A stretch of 64,000 nucleotides of DNA from Shewanella metallivivens (GTDB lineage: Bacteria > Pseudomonadota > Gammaproteobacteria > Enterobacterales > Shewanellaceae), in assembly GCF_028750675.1 (NCBI RefSeq), contig NZ_JAQQPZ010000013.1:1-64000 (forward strand). The letters run 5' to 3'. Position numbers and translations under genes: made by a program. The notes under the pieces are model-generated. The model ran no database searches. It was not told the DNA's origin and worked only from the letters and a program-made list of their open reading frames with translations. This document shows positions 1 to 9,704 of the stretch, piece after piece (the stretch's first letter is position 1; every line of letters begins with the position of its first letter).

Positions 1-542
1 TCAGGTTCGTCAGCACAAGCAAAGTGAGTCATTAAATGGATGGGTTTAGCCACTTGTGGGCAATTCAATAAGCGCTGATAGATGTGTTCAAACTGATTTA
101 AACTAAAACCGATACGGTGCATTCCGGTATCAATTTTTATCCACACTGTAACGGGTTTATCAAGCTTGATCGTTTCCAGCATCTGTAATTGCGATTCATG
201 ATGAACCACGGTATCGATGTTATGCATGACCAGTAAAGGCAAGTCAGATTGACGAAAAAAACCTTCCAACAATAATAGCTTACCTTCAACCCCGCCGGCA
301 CGCAGCTGTAATGCTTCTTCAAGTCGGGCTAAACCAAAACCATCCGCACCGCCATCGTACTTACCCACACTTTTAATAAAGTTTAATATGCCGACACTTT
401 CAGCGACATTTAATAAGCCATGGCCATAACCATTGGCTTTAACCACCGCCATAATTTTACTATTAGGCGCAATCAGACGTAGCTGTGCTAAGTTACTTTG
501 TAATGCGTGACGACTGATTTCAGCACGGGGGAACGGTTTCAA
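1..542 (-). CDS. alr: Alanine racemase, C-terminal part cut by window edge
   Basis: PLP-dependent enzyme that interconverts L- and D-alanine, supplying D-alanine for peptidoglycan. About 180 N-terminal residues of a family of roughly 360 are present. The PLP lysine is visible at residue 35 in the motif [10 protein letters not shown]. Further in are [11 protein letters not shown] and [11 protein letters not shown], typical of the barrel domain. An in-frame TAA lies just upstream, so the first usable codon is the TTG at 542, giving [15 protein letters not shown], which aligns with the usual family start. No strong ribosome-binding site is visible before the TTG. It lies downstream of dnaB on the same strand, the usual alr-dnaB neighbourhood. 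The rest of the barrel and the C-terminal domain are outside the window. Confidence 0.93.
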   Translation of the reverse strand, partial: MKPFPRAEISRHALQSNLAQLRLIAPNSKIMAVVKANGYGHGLLNVAESVGILNFIKSVGKYDGGADGFGLARLEEALQLRAGGVEGKLLLLEGFFRQSDLPLLVMHNIDTVVHHESQLQMLETIKLDKPVTVWIKIDTGMHRIGFSLNQFEHIYQRLLNCPQVAKPIHLMTHFACADEP

Positions 543-665
543 TAGACTGCCTTAATTAAACAATAAAAACATAACGCATTTTGCCGGCAAAAAATAACGC
601 CATCACTCACCAGCCAAAGATCGTAAATAACCTAGAAGCAAAATTAAATACTATATAATCAATGA

Positions 666-2072
666 TTAATCTTCTTCAAATTGCGGCCCAGCGTAATTAT
701 CAAAACGCGAAAATTGCCCCTGGAATACTAAACGTACACGACCAATTGGACCATTACGTTGTTTACCAATAATAATTTCAGCTGTGCCTTTATCTTCTGA
801 GTTGTCGTTATACACCTCATCGCGATAAATAAACATAATTAAATCAGCATCCTGCTCGATTGCGCCTGATTCACGTAAGTCTGAGTTAACCGGACGTTTA
901 TCAGCGCGTTGCTCTAGCGAGCGGTTAAGCTGCGACAGTGCAATAACCGGGATTTCAAGCTCTTTTGCTAAGGCTTTTAATGAGCGCGAGATTTCTGAAA
1001 TTTCTAAGGTACGATTATCTTTTAACGAGGGGACCTGCATTAACTGCAAGTAATCGATCATGATCATCGACAAGCCACCATGCTCGCGCGCAATACGTCT
1101 AGCACGACTACGCACTTCGGTAGGCGTTAAGCCTGAACCATCATCAATGTACATTTTGCCTTGCTCAAGCATAATACCCATGGTTGATGAAACGCGCGCC
1201 CAATCCTCATCATCTAATTGACCCGTACGTATTTTAGTTTGATCAACCCGGCCAAGCGAGGCCAGCATACGCATCATAATTTGTTCTGACGGCATTTCGA
1301 GACTAAAAATAAGCACTGGCTTATCTTCATTCATTGCGGCCTGTTCGCATAAGTTCATCGCGAAGGTGGTTTTACCCATCGATGGACGAGCAGCAACAAT
1401 AATTAAATCACCTGATTGGAAGCCTGCAGTCATCTTATCTAAATCATTAAAACCGCTCGACACCCCAGTGACACCATTGTGAGGATTATTATAAAGCTGC
1501 TCGATTTTATCGACGGTTTTTTCAAGAATGCTTTTGATGTTTTCAGGGCCTTCGTTGGCATTGGCACGCATCTCAGCAATTTTAAATACTTTGGTTTCGG
1601 CTAAATCAAGTAAAGCACTCGAGTCTCGGCCTTCAGGGTTATAGCCCGCATCTGCAATTTCATGAGCGACACCAATCATGTCACGTACAACCGCACGCTC
1701 ACGCACAATATCAGCGTAAGACAAAATGTTACCGGCACTGGGTGTATTTTTAGCAATTTCACCCAAATAAGCAAAGCCGCCAGCATCTTCGAGCTGATCT
1801 TCAATTTCGAGTTGTTCCGATACCGTAATTAAATCAAGCGGCTGGCCTGACTCCATCAACTTTTGCATCGCATTAAAAATCATTCGATGTGAACGAGAAT
1901 AAAAATCTTCAGGCACAACCGCTTCAGAAACACGGTCCCATGCTTCAGCATCGAGCATTAAGCCCCCCAACACGGATTGCTCTGCTTCAATAGAATGGGG
2001 TGGCAACTTTAATGCATTAACTTCTGCATCTTTTTGCCTATTTCTAGCTTTAAAAGCACCTTGTTGTGACAT
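666..2072 (-). CDS. dnaB: Replicative DNA helicase DnaB
   Basis: Hexameric 5'-3' helicase that unwinds DNA ahead of the replisome. The 468-residue product has an N-terminal DnaB domain starting near PPHSIEAEQSVLGGLM and a RecA-like C-terminal domain. The latter contains Walker A RPSMGKTT, Walker B MIMIDYLQLM, and the terminal DLRESGAIEQDADLI and KQRNGPIG motifs. The start was placed at the ATG at 2072 because GGGAG sits 8 bases upstream. A reading frame four codons longer lacks such a site. Length matches the family (about 470). No intein or insertion is seen. alr follows on the same strand after a 123-bp gap containing a short TTTTGCCGGCAAAA palindrome at 579-592. Confidence 0.97.
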   Translation of the reverse strand: MSQQGAFKARNRQKDAEVNALKLPPHSIEAEQSVLGGLMLDAEAWDRVSEAVVPEDFYSRSHRMIFNAMQKLMESGQPLDLITVSEQLEIEDQLEDAGGFAYLGEIAKNTPSAGNILSYADIVRERAVVRDMIGVAHEIADAGYNPEGRDSSALLDLAETKVFKIAEMRANANEGPENIKSILEKTVDKIEQLYNNPHNGVTGVSSGFNDLDKMTAGFQSGDLIIVAARPSMGKTTFAMNLCEQAAMNEDKPVLIFSLEMPSEQIMMRMLASLGRVDQTKIRTGQLDDEDWARVSSTMGIMLEQGKMYIDDGSGLTPTEVRSRARRIAREHGGLSMIMIDYLQLMQVPSLKDNRTLEISEISRSLKALAKELEIPVIALSQLNRSLEQRADKRPVNSDLRESGAIEQDADLIMFIYRDEVYNDNSEDKGTAEIIIGKQRNGPIGRVRLVFQGQFSRFDNYAGPQFEED

Positions 2073-2204
2073 TAACACTCCCAATTTACAACGACTTTAC
2101 AAAATATGGTATAACACCGAAGCTAAGCTTAATTCGCACAGTCATTTAGAATTAAAATGACGATTCGGTCAACGGTTAATAAACTCTTAATTTAAGGAAA
2201 ATAC

Positions 2205-4670
2205 ATGCGTATTGCACTTGTTGCAGCATTAGTGCTGACATCTTATTTCGCTTATGCTGATGAAGGCCAATGGCAACCTTATCAAATGCTTTCAATTGCC
2301 GACAAGTTACAGCAACGAGGCATTGATATTCCTGCGGCACAACTTGCCGACTTAGGGCAATACCCAATGAATGCTGTAGTCAGTTTGGGCTATTGTACCG
2401 CCAGTTTTGTATCGCCCCAAGGCCTAGTTGTCACAAACCATCATTGTGCTTACCGAGGTATCCAATATAACAGCAAAAAAGAGCACAATTATTTAGCCGA
2501 TGGCTTCCTAGCGCACACCCAAGCAGAAGAGCCCTCGGCAGGCCCAAATGAACGACTCTACATTACCGAGGAAGTTACCAATGTAACCGACAAGGTGCTC
2601 ACTAACCTAAGTCAGGAGCCTCTTGCACGTTTTGAGGGTATCCAAACCAATAGCAAAGCATTAGTAAAAGAATGTGAAGTCGACAGTAACTATCGCTGTC
2701 AGGTCGACAGTTTTCACCATGGACTTGAATATTATCTCACTAAAAGATTGATTATTCGTGACGTGCGTTTAGTTTATGCGCCACCAGAAACCGTCGGCGG
2801 ATTTGGTGGTGATATCGATAATTATGAATACCCCCGCCATTCTGGCGACTTTACCTTTTTGCGTGCTTATGTGGGTAAAGACGGCAAACCTGCCATATTC
2901 GATAAAGACAACGTACCTTATCAACCAAAAAGTTATTTAACCATTAACCCTAATGGTGTAAAAGCGGGCGACGGTATTTTTGTTGCCGGTTACCCTGGCG
3001 CCACAAGCCGCTATAACTTAACCAGCGAGTTACAATTTGCCAGTGATTGGTTATACCCCACGTTTGCAGAGCGCTATCAGTTGCAAATTGACACCATAAC
3101 GTTAATGGGTGAAATCGATAAAGATATTGCTTTAAAGTATGCTGGTACTATGGCATCAATGGCCAACCGAATGAAAAAGCTGAATGGTCTACTCGACGGC
3201 TTTAATGCCACTGATATTGTCGGTATTAAGCAACAACGTGAAAATGACTTTTTAGCCTGGTTGAAACAAGACCCTGATGCTAATCAAAACCTAATTATTG
3301 ATCTTGAAGCATTACTGAGTGAACAACATCAGCAAATGCAAACCAATTACTTTTATAAAAATGCCCTCTCAAGCGAAATGCTAACCGCCGCAAGTAAATT
3401 GTATCGATTAGCAAAAGAAAGACAAAAACCAAATGATAAACGCGAACCCGGTTATCAACTGCGTGACATGAAGCTGTTCAAAGCCGATTTAAAACGTATT
3501 GATAGCCGTTTTGATCCCGCAGTAGACAAAACCTTATGGCTACAAGATCTTCAAGCCTACGTTAGACAACCCGTCAGAAATACGGTTTTTGATAACGCAC
3601 TGAGTATTTCTGAAAACTTTGAAGAGTTAGAGTCAAAAGTTGAAGGTTTGTACGCACTCACAGAACTCACCGACCAAACCAAACGCCTGAACTGGCTCAC
3701 CAAGAAAGCAATCGATTTTGAAACCAGCGAAGACCCTTTTATACGTCTAGCCGTGGCGATTCATGACACGAATATGGCATTAGAACAAAGTGAGAAATTA
3801 CTCGAAGGTAAACTATCATCTGTTCGTCCTGAGTATATGAAGGCAATTATTGATTATTACAAATCCAATAATTGGCCAGTATATCCTGATGCCAACCGCA
3901 CATTGCGTATCACTTACGGCATGGTCGATGGATATCAGTCTAAAGATGCCATGTATAAACAACCTTTTACTCGCTTAGAAGGCCTGTTGGCTAAACACAC
4001 AGGCAAAGAGCCTTTTAATGTTCCGGCAAAATTATTGGCGGCGATTAAATCTGACGATCTCGGAAAACACCGTGTCACGTCAGTGTATCAGCAGCCAAGT
4101 AACTGCCAATTTATGTCTTGCCTAGATAAACCCGCTGATTTTAACTCGGTTCCGGTTAACTTTTTATCCAGTGCAGATACTACCGGTGGTAACTCTGGCT
4201 CCCCAGTATTTAACGGTAAAGGTGAATTAGTCGGCTTAAACTTTGACTCAACTTACGAAGCTATTACCAAAGACTGGTTTTTTAACCCTACCATTACACG
4301 TGCTGTTCACGTTGATATACGTTACATCCTGTGGATGATGGACAAAGTCGATCATGCGGATAATTTGATTAAAGAATTAAAATTAGACGAGGCGTCACTA
4401 CAACAAGCCGCACAAACAGCAGCTAATAATGCAGATGTTGCCAATGATACAACGCACGTCAAGACTGTACCGACACAAAGCGCTGAAACACAACTGCCAC
4501 AAGTAAACGAACCAACGCTTGAACAAATGGGCAATAGTGCTAAAGAGACAACAAATGCAGTTGCTGACCAGGTTGCATCAGCTCCGGTCCCTCAGATGAT
4601 CAGTGATGGCGTTGTCGCCAATGAAGTGACCGACAATGCTACTGAAGCGAAGCTGCCTCTCACACAGTAG
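2205..4670 (+). CDS. S46 family dipeptidyl-peptidase, DPP11-like, secreted
   Basis: Periplasmic or secreted serine exopeptidase that removes N-terminal dipeptides. A signal peptide (MRIALVAALVLTSYFAYA) precedes the mature chain. The S46 signatures are the His motif VVTNHHC (residues 75-81) and the Ser motif GGNSGSPVF with the nucleophile at Ser664. The residue corresponding to position 673 of Porphyromonas enzymes is Ser682, in NFDSTYEA. In published work Gly there marks DPP7 and Arg or Ser marks DPP11, so preference for acidic P1 residues is inferred. At 821 residues it is about 100 longer than typical: after the catalytic domain ends near residue 715 there is an Ala/Asn/Thr/Gln-rich tail. 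The start has AAGGAAA upstream. It is divergent from dnaB. Confidence 0.92.
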   Translation: MRIALVAALVLTSYFAYADEGQWQPYQMLSIADKLQQRGIDIPAAQLADLGQYPMNAVVSLGYCTASFVSPQGLVVTNHHCAYRGIQYNSKKEHNYLADGFLAHTQAEEPSAGPNERLYITEEVTNVTDKVLTNLSQEPLARFEGIQTNSKALVKECEVDSNYRCQVDSFHHGLEYYLTKRLIIRDVRLVYAPPETVGGFGGDIDNYEYPRHSGDFTFLRAYVGKDGKPAIFDKDNVPYQPKSYLTINPNGVKAGDGIFVAGYPGATSRYNLTSELQFASDWLYPTFAERYQLQIDTITLMGEIDKDIALKYAGTMASMANRMKKLNGLLDGFNATDIVGIKQQRENDFLAWLKQDPDANQNLIIDLEALLSEQHQQMQTNYFYKNALSSEMLTAASKLYRLAKERQKPNDKREPGYQLRDMKLFKADLKRIDSRFDPAVDKTLWLQDLQAYVRQPVRNTVFDNALSISENFEELESKVEGLYALTELTDQTKRLNWLTKKAIDFETSEDPFIRLAVAIHDTNMALEQSEKLLEGKLSSVRPEYMKAIIDYYKSNNWPVYPDANRTLRITYGMVDGYQSKDAMYKQPFTRLEGLLAKHTGKEPFNVPAKLLAAIKSDDLGKHRVTSVYQQPSNCQFMSCLDKPADFNSVPVNFLSSADTTGGNSGSPVFNGKGELVGLNFDSTYEAITKDWFFNPTITRAVHVDIRYILWMMDKVDHADNLIKELKLDEASLQQAAQTAANNADVANDTTHVKTVPTQSAETQLPQVNEPTLEQMGNSAKETTNAVADQVASAPVPQMISDGVVANEVTDNATEAKLPLTQ

Positions 4671-4675
4671 AATAT

Positions 4676-4865
4676 ACAACAGAGACACTGCAAGGGGTTA
4701 TCGAGCCCCCTGCTGTGGTGGGGCCGAGCATTCACTAGCTTCAAGGATAATACAATCCGCACTAGAAGTGAGGTATTCGCAGCAGCCTTTTGAGGGCTTG
4801 GTGTCACTCAATCTCTGTTGTCACTATGCCCGCTCTAACAATGAGCTGACAGTGTCAGATTATGA
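4676..4865. repeat. Degenerate MITE-like element
   Basis: Non-coding stretch between the S46 peptidase stop and the shared terminator. It contains a perfect 10-bp inverted repeat (ACAACAGAGA at 4676-4685 and its complement at 4812-4821) and an internal GC-rich hairpin around 4689-4712. The core 4765-4835 (GGTATTCG, then GCCTTTTGAGGGC, then CACTATGCC) closely resembles the interior of the MITE at 14578-14829, so it looks like a decayed relative. Outer ends are uncertain. The short open frames across it are treated as chance. Confidence 0.5.
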
Positions 4866-4872
4866 ATCATCC

Positions 4873-4907
4873 AAAAAAAAAACACCGCCCTGAGGCGGTG
4901 TTTTTTT
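4873..4907. terminator. Bidirectional intrinsic terminator (rplI operon / S46 peptidase)
   Basis: A-run, stem CACCGCC, loop CTGA, stem GGCGGTG, T-run. It works in both directions: it ends the leftward rpsF-rplI operon and the rightward peptidase transcript. Confidence 0.92.
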
Positions 4908-4921
4908 AACGCTAAAGGCAA

Positions 4922-5374
4922 TTAAGCTTCTGCAACAACAGACACTTTAACTACAGCTTTAACTTCAGTGTGTACTTGTACTTCAACTTCGAAGTCACCA
5001 GTAGTGCGTAAAGCACCTAAAGGTAAACGGACTTCAGATTTAGCAAGTTCAACGCCTGCTGCAGTAACTGCATCAGCGATGTCACGGTTGCCAACTGAAC
5101 CGAATAATTTACCTTCATCACCTGCTTTAGAAGCAATAACCACTGATTCTAATGCAGCTAATTTTTCAGCACGAGCTGTCGCAGTAGCTAATTCAGCAGC
5201 TAATTTAGCTTCTAATTCAGCACGACGAGCTTCAAATACTTCAGTGTTTGCTGCGTTTGCTACAACTGCTTTACCGTATGGTAAAAGGAAGTTACGAGCA
5301 TAACCAGCTTTAACAGAAACTTGATCGCCTAAGCCACCTAAGTTTGCAACTTTATCTAGCAGAATAACGTTCAT
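4922..5374 (-). CDS. rplI: 50S ribosomal protein L9
   Basis: Elongated two-domain protein bound to 23S rRNA near the L1 stalk that helps keep reading frame. The 150-residue product starts [17 protein letters not shown] and shows the L9 signature [14 protein letters not shown], a long alanine- and glutamate-rich connecting helix (residues about 40-75), and the C-terminal domain with [15 protein letters not shown]. The ATG at 5374 is preceded by AGAGGA with 7-base spacing. An upstream TTG in the same frame lacks this and was rejected. Last gene of rpsF-priB-rpsR-rplI, 42 bp after rpsR, followed by a strong terminator. Confidence 0.98.
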   Translation of the reverse strand: MNVILLDKVANLGGLGDQVSVKAGYARNFLLPYGKAVVANAANTEVFEARRAELEAKLAAELATATARAEKLAALESVVIASKAGDEGKLFGSVGNRDIADAVTAAGVELAKSEVRLPLGALRTTGDFEVEVQVHTEVKAVVKVSVVAEA

Positions 5375-5416
5375 TATCAAATCCTCTTTATTCGATTAGG
5401 AATTAATACTGCAATA

Positions 5417-5656
<240 letters not shown>

Positions 5657-5959
5657 CTAAGTTTTCAATTCGACATTTTCAGCATGCAAAACTAAACGGT
5701 TTTGACCATTTCGTCCTTGTTGTAGTGAAAGAAACCCTTCTACTTCAACTTGCACACCTGCTTGTAATTTATCTGTAACGCTATTAAAGCGTGGTCCACT
5801 TAATATCACTTGAATAATGCAGTATACGTTTCGTAATAACTCTGCTTCATAACGCTGTGATTTATGCTCTACCGTAATAACCGTATGGTTTATCCCGCTA
5901 GGGCTATTTAATCGTTTAGTTCGGGTGACCGTACCAAACAAAGTTAAGTGGTTATTCAC
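5657..5959 (-). CDS. priB: Primosomal replication protein N (PriB)
   Basis: Single-stranded-DNA-binding OB-fold dimer that bridges PriA and DnaT in replication restart. The 100-residue product aligns along its length with E. coli PriB (104 residues): MNNHLTLFGTVTR, SPSGINHTVITVEH, and the end RLVLHAENVEL. The start codon is GTG at 5959, 8 bp after the rpsF stop, with only a weak ribosome-binding site, so translational coupling to rpsF is likely. The position between rpsF and rpsR is the ancestral enterobacterial and Shewanella arrangement. Confidence 0.95.
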   Translation of the reverse strand: MNNHLTLFGTVTRTKRLNSPSGINHTVITVEHKSQRYEAELLRNVYCIIQVILSGPRFNSVTDKLQAGVQVEVEGFLSLQQGRNGQNRLVLHAENVELKT

Positions 5960-5967
5960 AGAGTAAA

Positions 5968-6363
5968 TTATTCAGCGTTTTCTTCAGCGCTTTCTTCTTC
6001 ATTGCTACGGTCATCAGAAGAAGTACGACGTGAATCACGCTCGTCTCTTGCTTTAGCCATAGGTGAAGCTTCAGTAACGGCAACTTTAGTGCGCATTACC
6101 ATGTTACGCAGAACAGCGTCGTTGAAACGGAAAGCTGTTTCTAACTCTTCGATAGACTCTGCAGATGCTTCTACGTTCATAAGAACATAGTGAGCTTTAT
6201 GTAGGTCTTGGATTGGGTAAGCCAATTGACGACGGCCCCAATCTTCTAAGCGGTGTACTGTACCGTTAGCAGCGGTGATAACACCGGTGTAACGTTCAAT
6301 CATACCTGGGACTTGTTCACTTTGATCTGGGTGAACCATAAATACGATTTCGTAATGACGCAT
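5968..6363 (-). CDS. rpsF: 30S ribosomal protein S6
   Basis: Small-subunit protein that binds 16S rRNA together with S18. The 131-residue product starts [21 protein letters not shown] and contains [12 protein letters not shown] and [10 protein letters not shown], typical of S6. It ends in an acidic tail ([12 protein letters not shown]) like the glutamate tail that RimK extends in E. coli S6; modification here is only inferred. AAGGAG lies 8 bases before the ATG. First gene of the operon. Confidence 0.98.
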   Translation of the reverse strand: MRHYEIVFMVHPDQSEQVPGMIERYTGVITAANGTVHRLEDWGRRQLAYPIQDLHKAHYVLMNVEASAESIEELETAFRFNDAVLRNMVMRTKVAVTEASPMAKARDERDSRRTSSDDRSNEEESAEENAE

Positions 6364-6425
6364 TTATTGCTCCTTACGGTTAAGTAGCCTCTTTTCTGGC
6401 TCAGTCAGACCAATGTGGAGGCAAG
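6364..6425 (-). promoter_or_regulatory. Candidate S6:S18 autoregulatory leader of rpsF
   Basis: In the rpsF 5' leader a short hairpin CTTA-ACCG-TAAG (6371-6384, read leftward) overlaps the AAGGAG ribosome-binding site and exposes a CCG triplet. The known S6:S18 leader motif uses a CCG element near the rpsF start to mimic the S18 site on 16S rRNA. The match is by eye only. Confidence 0.35.
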
Positions 6426-6578
6426 GAACGAATTAAAGTGACTGATTTGAGCGCGCGATAATACATAAACCCAGACCGAAACTCAAGCAATAACTCTCTT
6501 TTCAGCAAACTTGATTGCAGGTATGATGTCGGCAGTTAAAAACCCTGCGTTTACGCCATCACAGAATAAAGCCTTTTA

Positions 6579-7331
6579 ATGATGACAATAAAAAAAACCG
6601 TTCTCACCTGCTGCCTCTTCTTATTATCAGCTTCAGCATGGGCATTGGTTCCGCCTGAGTACCAAGAACCAGACACCAGCTTTAATGCTGAAGTCGAAGC
6701 AGGCCTTCAATTAAATAGCGGCAACAACGAAACCAAAAACTTTAACGGCCGTACTTACCTGACCTATGATTCATTAAAAACAAAACAAGAGGCGACGTTA
6801 AAAGCGTATTACGCGGCAGATGGCAGCGAGTCAACCTCAGAAAAATATGAGCTATATTTACAGTCCAACTATAAATTAGACCGTGGTTATGTATTTGGTC
6901 GTGGCGAATTTACTTGGGACGAATACGGCTCATACACCCGTATTAGTACTATTTCTACCGGTTATGGTTTTGACTTAATAAAAAACTATACCACCAAACT
7001 TAGCCTTGAAGCCGGTCCGGGTTATCGTTATGACCAACCTCAAGCAAGTACCACTGAGCCAGATCCTGATGATAACCGTGATGTTATTCTGCGTACAGCA
7101 GCTAAATACACCGTTAAATTGCAGGAATATACCAGTTTTAATGCTGACGTAACCGCCGAAACAGGTTTAGAAAACAATACCTTAACGCTTGATATGAGCT
7201 ATAAAAATACCTTTATTCAAGACTGGGCATTTAAAATAGGCATGAACGTCAAATACACCGAAGTGGTACCAGAAGACAGTAAAAAGACTGATACCGTCAC
7301 CACGTTTAATTTATTATATACCTTTCAATAA
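6579..7331 (+). CDS. DUF481 (YdiY-like) outer-membrane protein
   Basis: Predicted outer-membrane beta-barrel of unknown function. A signal peptide (about residues 1-23, ending SASAWA) is followed by alternating amphipathic strands typical of DUF481, such as FNAEVEAGLQLNSGNNETKN and LKAYYAADGSESTSEKYEL. It ends in a hydrophobic-aromatic strand closing with Phe-Gln (TFNLLYTFQ), close to the usual barrel C-terminus. Length (250) matches E. coli YdiY, a salt-induced protein. Two adjacent ATG codons are possible and the first is used. It is divergent from rpsF, with no partner genes that suggest a role. Confidence 0.8.
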   Translation: MMTIKKTVLTCCLFLLSASAWALVPPEYQEPDTSFNAEVEAGLQLNSGNNETKNFNGRTYLTYDSLKTKQEATLKAYYAADGSESTSEKYELYLQSNYKLDRGYVFGRGEFTWDEYGSYTRISTISTGYGFDLIKNYTTKLSLEAGPGYRYDQPQASTTEPDPDDNRDVILRTAAKYTVKLQEYTSFNADVTAETGLENNTLTLDMSYKNTFIQDWAFKIGMNVKYTEVVPEDSKKTDTVTTFNLLYTFQ

Positions 7332-7404
7332 CTTAACTAGAATGAAACGAAAAGGTCATTCTTTCAGTAAAACATAATTTTACTGAACTTTAAGAGGCTC
7401 AGTT

Positions 7405-8835
7405 ATGGACAGCCCGCTACGCAGTTTTGCATCATTATATGGTACCACCTTTTTAATGGTGCTTGCCGCAGGTCTACTCACGACCTATTTAGGCCTAAGC
7501 CTAACCAATATGGACGTACCACAAATATGGATTGGTGGGATGATGTCAGCCTATTATATTGGGCTGGTGTGTGGCTCTAAAGTTGGCCATAAACTGATTG
7601 CTCAAGTGGGCCACATACGTGCTTTTGTTGCCTGTGCGGGCATTGTTACCGCCTCGGCATTAGGCCATGCGTTAATTGATAATTTAACCGTATGGTTAAT
7701 ACTGCGTCTTGCTGTTGGTATGGGGATGATGTGCCAGTACATGGTGCTCGAAAGCTGGCTAAACGAACAAGCTGAAACCAATCAACGTGGCACCGTATTC
7801 GCCAGTTACATGATTGTATCTTATCTAGGGTTAATGGCCGGTCAAGGTGCAATTAGTTTATATCCTGATCTGGGCATTGAGCCGCTGCTGTTAATCGCCA
7901 TTTGTTTTGCATTATGCATCGTACCCATTGCCATCACACGCCGAATTCACCCTGAGCCACTGACACCTGCACCATTAAAAATGGGTCACTTTTGGCAACG
8001 TGCGCCACAGGCGTTATCAACTATTGCCTTCGGCAGCATGATAGTAGGTTGCTTTTATGGTTTGGCCCCGTCATATGCTACCGCGAAAGGCATCGACCCT
8101 GAACATGTCGCTCTGTATATGACATGTACTATTTGTGCGGGATTACTGGCGCAATGGCCAATGGGTAAATTGTCTGACATTATTTCGCGCAGTGTACTGA
8201 TTAGAATAAACTGCACCTTATTAGGCGTGTTGGTATTATTCATCGCCATCGTTCCTTTTCACTCTGTTTATTCGTTAGTACTCACAAGCTTATTTGGTAT
8301 TTTAGCGTTTACCTTATACCCTCTAGCGACTGCACTGGCTAACTCTCGTGTTGAACAACATGAACGTGTTGGGTTATCCGCAACCATCTTAGTGACCTTT
8401 GGGATAGGCGCGAGTATTGGCCCTCTTATTGCGTCGAGTTTAATGCAAGCTATTGGCGATCAAATGCTTTATGGTTTTATGGCAATTTGTTCATTTACGT
8501 TACTCGCTAGACTCATCTGGGTGAATCGACGTCAAAAAGCCGAAGAGTTCTCTACTGGCGATTATGTGATGGCGGGTGGTGACTTAGTCAGCTCACCATT
8601 AGCGGCATCACTTGACCCTCGTGTCGATGTTGAGATGGTTAATGAGCAAATGATTTACCCAGCAGATGACGCATTTGACCGTCTCGATGATGACATCGAA
8701 GAAACACTTGACGACACCGAAGAACAAGCGGATTACAACGCCGCTTATGCCTATATTGGTGAAGATGCTGAAGATAACTCTCGAGATGATGATATTGACG
8801 ATGAAGACGTCGATAATGAAATGAGCCGGCGCTAA
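7405..8835 (+). CDS. MFS transporter (YcaD-like) with acidic C-terminal tail
   Basis: Twelve-helix inner-membrane carrier of the major facilitator superfamily; substrate unknown. Hydrophobic segments fill residues about 10-375. The family loop pattern is visible in YIGLVCGSKVGHKLI and GLLAQWPMGKLSDIISR. After the last helix (VNRRQKAEEF, about residue 375) comes a cytoplasmic tail of roughly 95 residues, very rich in Asp and Glu. YcaD-type carriers are about 380 residues long, so the tail is an extension. The start has AAGAGG about 8 bases upstream. It stands alone between the DUF481 gene and a bidirectional terminator. Confidence 0.82.
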   Translation: MDSPLRSFASLYGTTFLMVLAAGLLTTYLGLSLTNMDVPQIWIGGMMSAYYIGLVCGSKVGHKLIAQVGHIRAFVACAGIVTASALGHALIDNLTVWLILRLAVGMGMMCQYMVLESWLNEQAETNQRGTVFASYMIVSYLGLMAGQGAISLYPDLGIEPLLLIAICFALCIVPIAITRRIHPEPLTPAPLKMGHFWQRAPQALSTIAFGSMIVGCFYGLAPSYATAKGIDPEHVALYMTCTICAGLLAQWPMGKLSDIISRSVLIRINCTLLGVLVLFIAIVPFHSVYSLVLTSLFGILAFTLYPLATALANSRVEQHERVGLSATILVTFGIGASIGPLIASSLMQAIGDQMLYGFMAICSFTLLARLIWVNRRQKAEEFSTGDYVMAGGDLVSSPLAASLDPRVDVEMVNEQMIYPADDAFDRLDDDIEETLDDTEEQADYNAAYAYIGEDAEDNSRDDDIDDEDVDNEMSRR

Positions 8836-8845
8836 CAGCTAAAAC

Positions 8846-8880
8846 AAAAACGGCGATAATCACATTATCGCCGTTTTTTA
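8846..8880. terminator. Bidirectional intrinsic terminator (MFS gene / rlmB)
   Basis: Perfect stem CGGCGATAAT / ATTATCGCCG with a 3-base loop, flanked by A-run and T-run, between convergent genes. Confidence 0.93.
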
Positions 8881-8956
8881 TCATCTAACTATCACTAACA
8901 ACTAGACTCGCTAACAACTAAACTCATTAAGCGAACTAGGCACGGTAACTCAAATA

Positions 8957-9700
8957 CTAAGCACTTAAACGCTGCCTAACCGCTTCAAATAAACAAATAC
9001 CAGTTGCCACTGACACATTTAAGCTCGACACACTGCCCGCCATCGGAATAGAGATTAGCGAATCACAGCTTTCACGTGATAAACGACGTAAACCTTTGTC
9101 TTCTGCACCCATAGCAATCGCTAATGGACCTGTTAAATCGGCTTGGTAGACATTGCCATCCGCTTCACCAGCAGTACCGACAATCCACACACCTTTATCT
9201 TGCAAATGACGCATAGTACGCGCCAGGTTAGTCACTTGAAATAGCGGAATCGTTTCCGCTGCGCCACAAGCCACTTTGCTCACAGTTGAGGTTAATCCAA
9301 CTGAGTTATCTTTTGGCACAATGATAGCGTGCACACCTGCTGCGTCAGCATTACGCAGACAAGCACCTAAGTTATGTGGATCGGTCACGCCATCTAAAAT
9401 AAGCAAAAATGGTACGGCAGTTTTATCGAGTAGCGCGTCTAAATCATTTTCAGTTAATGGTTTAGCGGCCTTTACGCGGGCAACAATACCTTGATGCTGC
9501 GAACTACCGGCCTTTTCATCCAACACTTTACGCGCTGCACGCTGTAAGGTTGTGCCAAACTCTGAAGCGGTATTAATTAATGGCGTTAAACGTTCATCAT
9601 CGCGACCTTGCAATAACCACAGCTCAATAACACGCTCAGGGCTGTTAGCTAATAGGGCTTGAACGGCATGAATGCCAAAAATAGTATCTTGTTTTTTCAT
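8957..9700 (-). CDS. rlmB: 23S rRNA (guanosine-2251 2'-O)-methyltransferase
   Basis: SPOUT-fold methyltransferase that modifies G2251 in the peptidyl-transferase P-loop of 23S rRNA. The 247-residue product has the N-terminal substrate-binding domain ([17 protein letters not shown]) and the knotted C-terminal domain. Its motifs are [37 protein letters not shown] and [18 protein letters not shown]. Length equals the E. coli enzyme (243). It lies 4 bp after rnr on the same strand, the usual rnr-rlmB operon, so it is probably co-transcribed with rnr. Confidence 0.97.
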   Translation of the reverse strand: MKKQDTIFGIHAVQALLANSPERVIELWLLQGRDDERLTPLINTASEFGTTLQRAARKVLDEKAGSSQHQGIVARVKAAKPLTENDLDALLDKTAVPFLLILDGVTDPHNLGACLRNADAAGVHAIIVPKDNSVGLTSTVSKVACGAAETIPLFQVTNLARTMRHLQDKGVWIVGTAGEADGNVYQADLTGPLAIAMGAEDKGLRRLSRESCDSLISIPMAGSVSSLNVSVATGICLFEAVRQRLSA

Positions 9701-9704
9701 TTAA

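Noticed and set aside
579..592. TTTTGCCGGCAAAA palindrome as a dnaB terminator
   Set aside because: Stem is short, there is no loop and no proper T-run after it on the minus strand.
4636..4893. 85-codon rightward frame after the peptidase gene
   Set aside because: Overlaps the peptidase 3' end, the degenerate repeat and the terminator; composition is not protein-like.
4968..5303. 111-codon frame opposite rplI
   Set aside because: Mirror frame of the alanine-rich L9 coding sequence.
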